Source of the DNA: Clostridia bacterium
GTDB lineage: Bacteria; Bacillota; Clostridia; Oscillospirales; CAG-272
Direction of reading: 5' to 3'
Length of the DNA stretch: 9,234 nt
Assembly: GCA_017457465.1 (NCBI GenBank)
Contig: JAFTHJ010000250.1
Location: forward strand, 1-9,234
Shown piece by piece: positions 1 to 5,525 of the stretch (position 1 is the first letter of the stretch; every line of letters begins with the position of its first letter). Under the pieces are notes generated by a model. The model saw only the letters and a list, made by a program, of their open reading frames with translations. It made no database searches and was not told the DNA's origin. The position numbers and the translations under genes were made by a program.

Positions 1-13
1 GGAGGATACACAA

Positions 14-742
14 ATGCAAACAATTAAAACGACCGAGCTTGTCAAGCGGTATAAAAATATAACTGCCGTAGATAAGCTTAATTTAGAAATACGTGGAGGC
101 GAATTGTTTTCTCTGCTTGGCGTAAACGGTGCGGGAAAAACTACGACGATCAAAATGCTTTCTTGTCTAACAATGCCAACAGACTGTGATGCCTTTGTGG
201 GCGGTTACAGCGTTACAAAGGAATCGGAACAGGTAAAACGGCTGATCGGTGTTTCTCCGCAAGAAACCGCCATTGCGCCAGGGCTTTCTGTAAAAGAAAA
301 TTTAGAGTTGATTTGTGGCATTCACAGATTCGCAAAAGAAAAGACCTCTGCGAAAATAGCAGAGCTGTCGGAACAATTTTCTTTGGAAGATGTTCTGAAC
401 AGAAAGGCAGGAAAACTATCGGGAGGATGGCAGCGCCGTGTCAGTATAGCAATGGCGCTGATCAGCGATCCTAAAATTCTATTTTTAGACGAACCTACAC
501 TTGGACTTGATGTTATAGCACGGCACGAGCTTTGGGAAACCATTCGTTCTATGAAAGGCAAAATTACGATCGTCTTAACTACGCACTATATGGAAGAAGC
601 TGAGTCGCTTTCCGACCGCATCGGTATTATGAAGAACGGCAAACTCCTTGCACAAGGAACGGTAGCGGAGCTTAATGTAAAAGCGAATACAAACGACTTT
701 GAATCGGCATTCGTTTCCATAGTAAAGGAGGGCGTTGTATGA
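14..742 (+). CDS. ABC transporter ATP-binding protein (ABC-2 exporter type)
   Basis: This is the ATP-hydrolysing subunit of a two-gene ABC exporter and acts at the inner face of the membrane with the permease encoded next. All nucleotide-binding elements are visible in its 242 residues: Walker A GVNGAGKTT (36-44), Q-loop Gln83, signature LSGGW (135-139), Walker B ILFLDEP (155-161), D-loop GLD (164-166) and switch His191. The signature has Trp in place of the usual Gln, which I treat as a subfamily trait and not damage. Length is typical of drug, bacteriocin or lipid exporters of the CcmA/NatA class. The start is set by GGAGGA at 1-6, seven bases before the ATG. Its stop overlaps the permease start (ATGA). 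The promoter lies outside the window. The substrate cannot be read from sequence; LytTR-linked exporters of this type often handle antimicrobial peptides or drugs. Confidence 0.95.
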   Translation: MQTIKTTELVKRYKNITAVDKLNLEIRGGELFSLLGVNGAGKTTTIKMLSCLTMPTDCDAFVGGYSVTKESEQVKRLIGVSPQETAIAPGLSVKENLELICGIHRFAKEKTSAKIAELSEQFSLEDVLNRKAGKLSGGWQRRVSIAMALISDPKILFLDEPTLGLDVIARHELWETIRSMKGKITIVLTTHYMEEAESLSDRIGIMKNGKLLAQGTVAELNVKANTNDFESAFVSIVKEGVV

Positions 743-1470
743 AAATGATGACTTTTGCGAAAAGGTGTGCGAAAGAGATTTTGCGCGATCCTATCAATCT
801 CGGCTTCGGCTTGGGATTCCCGTTGGTGTTACTATTGCTTCTCAGTGCTTTGCAGTCAAATATTCCCGTGAGCTTGTTTGAAATCGACACGTTGACTCCC
901 GGTATTACTGTGTTTGGACTGTCATTTATGACGTTGTTTTCTGCAACTTTGGTTGCCAAAGACCGAGAAAGCTCGTTTTTACAAAGACTATACACAACGC
1001 CTCTCACGGGATTTGATTTTATTATTGGATATATGCTTCCGCTTCTCCCTATTGCACTCGGACAGACCTTCATTTGCTACCTTGTTGCAATTCCCTTGGG
1101 GCTTACGCTCCGCGTGAATATTGTTTATGCGATTATCGGTATGATACCTATGGCTGTCTTCAATATTGCTCTTGGTCTTTTGTGCGGTAGTGTATTTGGA
1201 GTTAAGCAGGTCGGCGGTATCTGCGGAGCATTACTTACCAATCTCTCTGCATGGCTTTCGGGTGTGTGGTTCGATTTGAAGCTTGTGGGTGGAGGCTTTG
1301 AGAAAATAGCAAATGCGCTTCCGTTCGTTCACGCAGCGGAAATGGAAAAATCGTTATTCAGCGGGGATTTTGGACTTGCAGCAACACATATTCTGCCTAT
1401 TGTTCTGTATAGCGTAGCAATAACGGTGATTGCCGTGTTCTGTTTCCTCAGACAAATGAAAAAACAGTAA
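739..1470 (+). CDS. ABC-2 type transporter permease
   Basis: This is the membrane subunit of the exporter, paired with the ATPase upstream through a 4-base ATGA overlap that implies translational coupling. The 243-residue protein has about six hydrophobic segments (roughly 18-36, 54-74, 93-117, 128-153, 157-178 and 214-237). A short basic N-terminus and a basic C-terminal tail (RQMKKQ) are consistent with both ends in the cytoplasm. The cytoplasmic loop after the second span contains KDRESSFLQRLYTTPLT (about 74-90), which matches the Arg/Leu-rich coupling segment usual in ABC2_membrane permeases. It appears intact. With only one permease gene visible, the working transporter is probably a homodimer of this subunit plus two ATPases. 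The substrate is unknown. Confidence 0.92.
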   Translation: MKMMTFAKRCAKEILRDPINLGFGLGFPLVLLLLLSALQSNIPVSLFEIDTLTPGITVFGLSFMTLFSATLVAKDRESSFLQRLYTTPLTGFDFIIGYMLPLLPIALGQTFICYLVAIPLGLTLRVNIVYAIIGMIPMAVFNIALGLLCGSVFGVKQVGGICGALLTNLSAWLSGVWFDLKLVGGGFEKIANALPFVHAAEMEKSLFSGDFGLAATHILPIVLYSVAITVIAVFCFLRQMKKQ

Positions 1471-1481
1471 GGATATTGAAA

Positions 1482-1925
1482 ATGAAATACAAACTCATTA
1501 TTGATAAAGATGCTGAAGAAGAAATAATAGCAATCGTCCATGCGCCTTCTTCTCTGACACAAGAGATAGAAAATCTTGTGCATAGCTCTTCGGGAGCAGA
1601 GTACATTATGGGACACCGTGAAGAAGAAATGCGAAAGCTCTCCTTTGGAGAAATAGAGTGCATTACTGTCATGGATAGAAAGGTAATTGCCATTGATACG
1701 AAAGGCAACCGCTATTCGCTTAAAGACAGACTTCGAGAATTAGAGGTTGTTTTGCCTTCTTACTTTATCCGCATTAACAAGTCAACTCTTGCCAATGAAC
1801 ACCGAATTCAGAGATTTGACGCAGTATTCAGCGGTGGTATCGATGCCGTATTTCAATGTGGCTATCGAGAATATGTTTCAAGGCGTTGCTTTGCGGAAAT
1901 CAGAAGGAGGTATGAAGGAATATGA
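1482..1925 (+). CDS. LytTR-domain DNA-binding transcriptional regulator
   Basis: This is a 147-residue protein made of a short N-terminal region (1-45) and a LytTR DNA-binding domain (about 46-145). It has no receiver domain, so it is not a classical response regulator. LytTR features seen are the strand-rich segment around GEIECITVMDRKVIAIDT (56-73), the FIRINKSTLAN motif (95-105) and the C-terminal strand and basic helix CGYREYVSRRCFAEIRRR (126-143). I chose ATG 1482 over the in-frame TTG at 1476: TAAGGA at 1468-1473 sits eight bases from the ATG but only two from the TTG. Stand-alone LytTR proteins followed by a small membrane protein form known regulator/inhibitor pairs, and the gene downstream fits that role. 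It probably controls this exporter operon. Its binding sites would lie upstream of the window. Confidence 0.9.
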   Translation: MKYKLIIDKDAEEEIIAIVHAPSSLTQEIENLVHSSSGAEYIMGHREEEMRKLSFGEIECITVMDRKVIAIDTKGNRYSLKDRLRELEVVLPSYFIRINKSTLANEHRIQRFDAVFSGGIDAVFQCGYREYVSRRCFAEIRRRYEGI

Positions 1926-2356
1926 AAAAGTTTGTTTTGGAGTTTTTGCGCCGTGGATTCATTGCCGCGGGGGTCGGTCCGATTGTTTTAGCAATAGTAT
2001 ATCTGATTTTACAGCATTCTGCCGACATAAACACTTTAACCGTTTACGAGGTCTGCATCGGTATATTCTCACTCACCACGCTTGCCTTTATTGCAGGTGG
2101 TATGAATGCGATCTATCAGATTGAGCGTTTGCCGCTAATGCCGGCGATTTTAATTCACGGCGGTGTTTTGTATATCGCTTACCTTGGAACTTATCTGATT
2201 AACGATTGGCTTGACTTCGGCATAATACCGATTATAGTATTCACGGCGGTTTTTGTTGTGGGCTATATCGTGATTTGGGCGATTATATATTCAATTATCA
2301 AAACAAACACAGCAAAGCTCAATGAAATGCTGAAGAAGAAACAACTAAATCCATAA
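1922..2356 (+). CDS. DUF3021-type four-helix membrane protein, probable LytTR partner
   Basis: This is a 144-residue integral membrane protein with four predicted spans (about 12-31, 42-66, 73-93 and 101-126) and a basic, Lys-rich cytoplasmic tail (KLNEMLKKKQ). Size, topology and position directly after a LytTR gene match the DUF3021 family. Its start overlaps the LytTR stop (ATGA), and AAGGAGG at 1904-1910 lies 11 bases upstream of the ATG, so the two are translationally coupled. In characterised LytTR regulatory pairs such as HdrRM and BrsRM of Streptococcus mutans, the membrane partner holds the regulator inactive; the same role is inferred here. It could also sense the transported compound. 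The family call rests on pattern recognition and context, not on a profile search. Confidence 0.82.
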   Translation: MKKFVLEFLRRGFIAAGVGPIVLAIVYLILQHSADINTLTVYEVCIGIFSLTTLAFIAGGMNAIYQIERLPLMPAILIHGGVLYIAYLGTYLINDWLDFGIIPIIVFTAVFVVGYIVIWAIIYSIIKTNTAKLNEMLKKKQLNP

Positions 2357-2398
2357 TCTGTTTTTAAGGTTTTAGGTTCGAAATTGTTGGGGCAACTC

Positions 2399-2454
2399 AA
2401 ACAAGAATTATCCGAAACTGACGCCTGTAGACAACGGTTTCGGATTTCTTGTTT
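2399..2454 (+). terminator. Long hairpin after exporter operon, possibly bidirectional
   Basis: The arm AAACAAGAA-TT-ATCCGAAAC (2399-2418) pairs perfectly with GTTTCGGATTTCTTGTTT (2437-2454) apart from a two-base bulge (2408-2409), giving 18 base pairs around an 18-base loop. It starts 43 bases after the stop of the DUF3021-type gene. The T-rich end is short and broken, so termination may be only partial. The T/A-rich stem ends could support termination from either strand. Confidence 0.55.
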
Positions 2455-2475
2455 ATATATGCAATTGATGTAAAT

Positions 2476-2505
2476 CACGGGATTTTTACAGGTTCCGTGT
2501 TTTTT
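2476..2505 (+). terminator. Rho-independent terminator of exporter operon
   Basis: CACGGGA (2476-2482) pairs with TTCCGTG (2493-2499) over seven pairs including one G-T wobble, with a ten-base loop. Six T residues follow immediately (2500-2505). This is a conventional intrinsic terminator layout and probably the true end of the Unit 1 transcript behind the longer hairpin upstream. Confidence 0.6.
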
Positions 2506-2613
2506 AATGCCTGTTTTATGGAAATAAGCGTTTTGAAGAAAGATTAAATGTGTTCTAATTAACCCAAAAATATTTAAATTGAAAAATTTTTAAAATAAAT
2601 TTATATTTTTCTA

Positions 2614-2643
2614 TTGACTAACGTATTACAATTGTGATACAAT
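2614..2643 (+). promoter_or_regulatory. SigA-type promoter of the RHH-TIR-SPFH operon
   Basis: A -35 box TTGACT (2614-2619) is followed after 18 bases by TACAAT (2638-2643) with an extended -10 TG at 2635-2636. An A/T-rich tract precedes it. Transcription would begin near 2650, giving a leader of about 25 bases before the ATG at 2675. The next gene has a strong ribosome site, and no other good promoter is visible for this operon start. Confidence 0.75.
2623..2640. promoter_or_regulatory. 18-bp palindromic operator candidate inside the promoter
   Basis: The bases GTATTACAATTGTGATAC form an inverted repeat centred between 2631 and 2632, with eight of nine positions paired (the exception is T2627 against G2636). 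It fills most of the spacer and covers the extended -10 and the first bases of the -10 box, so a bound protein would block RNA polymerase. The first gene of the operon encodes a ribbon-helix-helix protein, a family that commonly represses its own promoter from such short palindromes. Binding is inferred, not shown. Confidence 0.6.
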
Positions 2644-2674
2644 AGAGATGTAGATTATATTGGGAGGGGAATTT

Positions 2675-2863
2675 ATGCAGGAAAAAAAGCTTGTTATATC
2701 CTCAAAAAAATTTCGCGGGGACTCGTCTGTGGTCTCGGTAAGGTTGCCGAATGACCTGACACGGCGGCTTGACGAGGTTGCCAATAAAACGGGACGGACG
2801 AGAAACGAGATAATTCAGACCTGTCTTGAATTTGCGCTTGAAAACCTGGAAATAAACGATTGA
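2675..2863 (+). CDS. Ribbon-helix-helix (CopG/Arc-like) transcriptional regulator
   Basis: This 62-residue protein has the ribbon-helix-helix layout: strand SSVVSVRLP (17-25), helix A about 26-39 (NDLTRRLDEVANKT), a GRTRNE turn (40-45) and helix B to about 58. In this family a dimer places the paired strands in the DNA major groove. A 16-residue basic N-terminal arm (KKFRG) precedes the strand. ATG 2675 is preferred to the upstream in-frame TTG 2660 because the ribosome site GGGAGGGG (2662-2669) lies between them, correctly spaced for the ATG. It is the first gene of the operon, ends ten bases before the TIR gene, and sits just after a palindromic promoter, so autoregulation is likely. It has almost no tail after helix B, which argues against a typical antitoxin with a toxin-binding extension. 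Confidence 0.88.
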   Translation: MQEKKLVISSKKFRGDSSVVSVRLPNDLTRRLDEVANKTGRTRNEIIQTCLEFALENLEIND

Positions 2864-2873
2864 GGAGAAAATA

Positions 2874-5471
2874 ATGACATTATTTAAGTGTAAAATATGT
2901 GGCGGAGCGCTTGAGGTCGGAGAGAAAGAAAGCGTTGCGACCTGCGACTATTGCGGGACGAGACAGACTCTGCCCAGACTTGACGGAGACAAAAAAGCCA
3001 ATCTTTACGACAGAGCGAATCATTTCCGCCGTAACAACGATTTCGACAAGGCGATGTCCATCTATGAGCAGATACTCAACGAGGACACAACAGACGCCGA
3101 AAGCTATTGGTCGATAGTCCTCTGCCGATACGGAATAGAGTATGTTGAGGACCCCGTGAGCCGCAAGAGAGTGCCGACGGTGAACCGTGCGCAGTACACC
3201 TCGGTTTTTGACGACGAGGATTACAAATCCGCGCTCGAGTATGCCGACAGCTACCAGCGCGAGATATACGAGGCGGAAGCGGAGGCAATCAACGAGATAC
3301 AAAAGGGAATACTCGCGATATCGCAGAAGGAAGAGCCGTTTGATGTTTTCATATGCTACAAGGAAACCGACATAAACGGCAGAAGAACACAGGACAGTGT
3401 TCTGGCGCAGGAGCTTTATTACGGCTTGAAGAATGAGGGATTTAAGGTATTCTTCTCCCGCATAACGCTTGAGGATAAGCTCGGAACCGAATACGAGCCG
3501 TACATATTCGCCGCGCTCAATTCGTCGAAGGTGATGGTGGCGCTTGGAACGAAGGTAGAGCATTTTAATTCTGTATGGGTTAAGAACGAGTGGTCAAGAT
3601 ATCTCGCTCTCATTCGCAACGGAGCGAAGAAAACGCTGATTCCCGCGTATCGCGACATAGACCCATACGACCTGCCCGAGGAGTTTTCTCACCTACAGGC
3701 GCAGGATATGTCCAAGCTCGGATTTATGCAGGACCTGATTCGCGGAATCAAGAAGATAGTTTCGGCGAGTGAGCCGAGTCCGACGGTGGTCAAGGAAACC
3801 GTCGTATCGGTATCGGATACGAGAGTCTCGCCCTTGCTTGAACGCGCGTCTATGTTTCTGGAGGACGAGGACTGGGCAAACGCGAACAGATATTATGAAA
3901 AGGTGCTTGACCTTGACCCGAAGAATGCTTATGCTTACGTAGGCAATCTTATGGCAACGCTTCACGTTAAAAAGCAGGAGCAGCTTAAGGATTGCGAACA
4001 GCCCTTTGACGGTAATAATTATTATCAAAAGGCTATTCGTTTTGCCGATGATGAGCTCAAGGCAACGCTTGAGGGATACATAGAGCATATCAACACGCGC
4101 GTCGAAAATGAACGGATAGAGGGCATCTACGATATGGCGACCGCCGCTATGCAAAATGCGCACAGTGAGCAAGAATATAAGGATGCCGCGTATATTTTCA
4201 AACGTATTCACCCTTACAAGGATTCGGAGGAGCTTACTGAAAAGTGCTTTGAACTTGCCGAAGAAGCCAGAAAAGATAGGATTTTGCTGGACGCAAAGAC
4301 GAAAATGGCAGTAAGAAACATTTCTTCGCTTGAGAAAACGATTGAAATATTTAAGGAAATCAGCGGTTTTAAGGATGCTGACGAGCAGATAGTTGAATGT
4401 CAGAAAATCATTGAAGACATAAAAGCAGAGGAGGAAGCCGAGAGATTAGAGCAGGAGCGTCAAGCCGAACTTGCCCGAATCAGAGCCAAGCGAAATAAGA
4501 AAATTATTGCCGCCCTGACATCATTTGTTTGCGTTGCTATTGCTTTTGTTCTCGTTTTTAATTTCATTATCGTTCCCAACGACAAATATTATGACGCGAT
4601 ACGCTTGATGGAAAACGGAAAGTGGAACGATGCGAGAAATATATTCGCGAAGCTTGACGGATACAGGGATAGCGAAGAAAAAATAAAGGAGTGCGACGAG
4701 GGGCTTCTGAATGAAGAATACGAAAGCGCGAAAGCGTTGATAGAAGAAGGAAGATTCATTGAAGCATATCTTGCGTTTATTTCCCTTGGGGAATATAAGG
4801 ACAGTGCCGAAATAGCCGAATCCATTCGCTTTCAATATTATATTGAGGCGATAAAAAACAAAACCGTAAGCGTGGGAGACTACATTTATCTTGGTTCGTA
4901 TGAGCAAGATAATGATACCTCTAACGGAGCCGAGGATATAGAATGGCTTGTGCTTGAGGTAAAGGATGGCAGGGCGCTTCTTGTCAGCAAATATGCTATT
5001 GAGTGCAAATCGTATCATTCGACTCCTGTCGCTGTCGATGTTACTTGGGAAAGCTGCTCACTGCGAACATGGCTGAACAACGATTTCTTCAGCTCGAGCT
5101 TTTCCGATGAAGAAAAAGAGATAATCGCAACGGCTACGGTACCTTCGGATATAAACAATACCTACTTCACGGACGGTGGAAATTATACGCTGGATAAGGT
5201 CTTCCTGTTGAGTATGACCGAAGCAAGAAATTATTTCTATGACGATGCCGCAAGAAAATGCCAAGCCACTCCTTATGTTTGCGCAAACGGGGCAAGTCTT
5301 TCTCGCAAGGATTCCTACTGTTATTGGTGGCTGCGTACCCCCGGACATAGTCAGCATAATGCGACCTACATCGACGATTATGGCAAAACAAATATGTCGG
5401 GTGACGCTGTGAACAGCAAGGTTTATGCGGTACGTCCCGCCTTGTGGGTAGAGCTGAATTCCGAAGCTTGA
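2874..5471 (+). CDS. Zinc ribbon-TPR-TIR membrane protein with C-terminal DUF6273-like extracytoplasmic domain
   Basis: This 865-residue protein appears to join a cytoplasmic TIR effector to an outside domain. In order it has a CxxC-CxxC zinc ribbon (Cys6, 9, 24, 27), TPR-like helices (43-76), a TIR domain (about 154-295), a second TPR-like pair (318-350), helical YKDS-type repeats (430-510), a charged coiled coil (512-542), one membrane span (about 543-566) and two more YKDS-type repeats. The C-terminal domain (about 665-862) resembles DUF6273, with cues WLVLE, TWESCSLRTWLN, DKVFLLS, WWLRTPG and VRPALW. TIR cues are FDVFICYKETD (156-166), LGTEYEP (203-209) with possible catalytic Glu206 or Glu208, and WVKNEW (235-240). 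RAKRNKK before the span predicts an inside N-terminus. TIR domains often cleave NAD or signal to partners; which applies is unknown. GGAG at 2863-2866 sets ATG 2874. Base composition drops in the second half. Confidence 0.85.
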   Translation: MTLFKCKICGGALEVGEKESVATCDYCGTRQTLPRLDGDKKANLYDRANHFRRNNDFDKAMSIYEQILNEDTTDAESYWSIVLCRYGIEYVEDPVSRKRVPTVNRAQYTSVFDDEDYKSALEYADSYQREIYEAEAEAINEIQKGILAISQKEEPFDVFICYKETDINGRRTQDSVLAQELYYGLKNEGFKVFFSRITLEDKLGTEYEPYIFAALNSSKVMVALGTKVEHFNSVWVKNEWSRYLALIRNGAKKTLIPAYRDIDPYDLPEEFSHLQAQDMSKLGFMQDLIRGIKKIVSASEPSPTVVKETVVSVSDTRVSPLLERASMFLEDEDWANANRYYEKVLDLDPKNAYAYVGNLMATLHVKKQEQLKDCEQPFDGNNYYQKAIRFADDELKATLEGYIEHINTRVENERIEGIYDMATAAMQNAHSEQEYKDAAYIFKRIHPYKDSEELTEKCFELAEEARKDRILLDAKTKMAVRNISSLEKTIEIFKEISGFKDADEQIVECQKIIEDIKAEEEAERLEQERQAELARIRAKRNKKIIAALTSFVCVAIAFVLVFNFIIVPNDKYYDAIRLMENGKWNDARNIFAKLDGYRDSEEKIKECDEGLLNEEYESAKALIEEGRFIEAYLAFISLGEYKDSAEIAESIRFQYYIEAIKNKTVSVGDYIYLGSYEQDNDTSNGAEDIEWLVLEVKDGRALLVSKYAIECKSYHSTPVAVDVTWESCSLRTWLNNDFFSSSFSDEEKEIIATATVPSDINNTYFTDGGNYTLDKVFLLSMTEARNYFYDDAARKCQATPYVCANGASLSRKDSYCYWWLRTPGHSQHNATYIDDYGKTNMSGDAVNSKVYAVRPALWVELNSEA

Positions 5472-5473
5472 TT

Positions 5474-5512
5474 TTTACGTAACGCGATTAACAAGATTAT
5501 AATTCATTATAA
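5474..5512 (+). promoter_or_regulatory. Possible weak internal promoter and AT dyad before the SPFH gene
   Basis: The 54-base gap before the SPFH gene contains TTTACG (5474-5479) and, 18 bases on, TATAAT (5498-5503). The latter lies inside a perfect small dyad, TTATAAT-TC-ATTATAA (5497-5512), which ends just before the AAAGGAG ribosome site. This could give the last two genes some independent expression. The -35 match is poor and A/T-rich dyads arise easily by chance. Confidence 0.3.
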
Positions 5513-5525
5513 AAGGAGACAGAAA

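Larger units (their letters stand above)
2357..2613 (+). other. Intergenic region between exporter cassette and TIR operon
   Basis: No gene is supported here. The left half holds two hairpins (2399-2454 and 2476-2505) that probably end the exporter transcript. The right half, about 2560-2612, is very A/T-rich with runs such as AAAAATTTTTAAAATAAA and sits directly upstream of the -35 box at 2614, so it may act as an UP-like element for that promoter. A short minus-strand reading frame crosses the hairpins and the end of the upstream gene; it lacks a ribosome site and protein character. Confidence 0.6.

Noticed and set aside
1476..1481. Upstream TTG start for the LytTR gene
   Set aside because: Only two bases separate it from the ribosome site at 1468-1473, whereas the ATG at 1482 has an eight-base spacer.
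2384..2396. Small GTTG-GGG-CAAC style hairpin
   Set aside because: Four base pairs with a tiny loop is expected by chance and lacks a T run or any relation to a gene boundary.
2263..2478. Minus-strand small protein over the end of the DUF3021-type gene
   Set aside because: It spans the hairpin region and the antisense of a membrane-protein gene, with no Shine-Dalgarno site or family resemblance.
2660..2674. Upstream TTG start for the RHH gene
   Set aside because: The ribosome site GGGAGGGG lies downstream of this TTG, so it cannot serve it; the ATG at 2675 is correctly spaced.
2880..3563. Long minus-strand open frame opposite the TIR gene
   Set aside because: It is antisense to clearly conserved zinc-ribbon and TIR coding sequence and shows no recognisable domain or ribosome site; it reflects codon bias on the + strand. 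The same applies to minus-strand frames at 3693-4211, 4521-5018 and 7604-8074.
4867..5459. DUF6273-like domain as a target of a diversity-generating retroelement
   Set aside because: Such retroelements often vary C-type-lectin-like folds, but no reverse transcriptase, template repeat or adenine-biased variable repeat is visible in the window.
2675..5471. RHH gene plus TIR gene as a type II toxin-antitoxin pair
   Set aside because: Gene order and autoregulation fit, but the RHH protein has almost no residues after helix B to bind a toxin, and the partner is an 865-aa membrane protein followed by two more genes. A simple repressor is the better reading.
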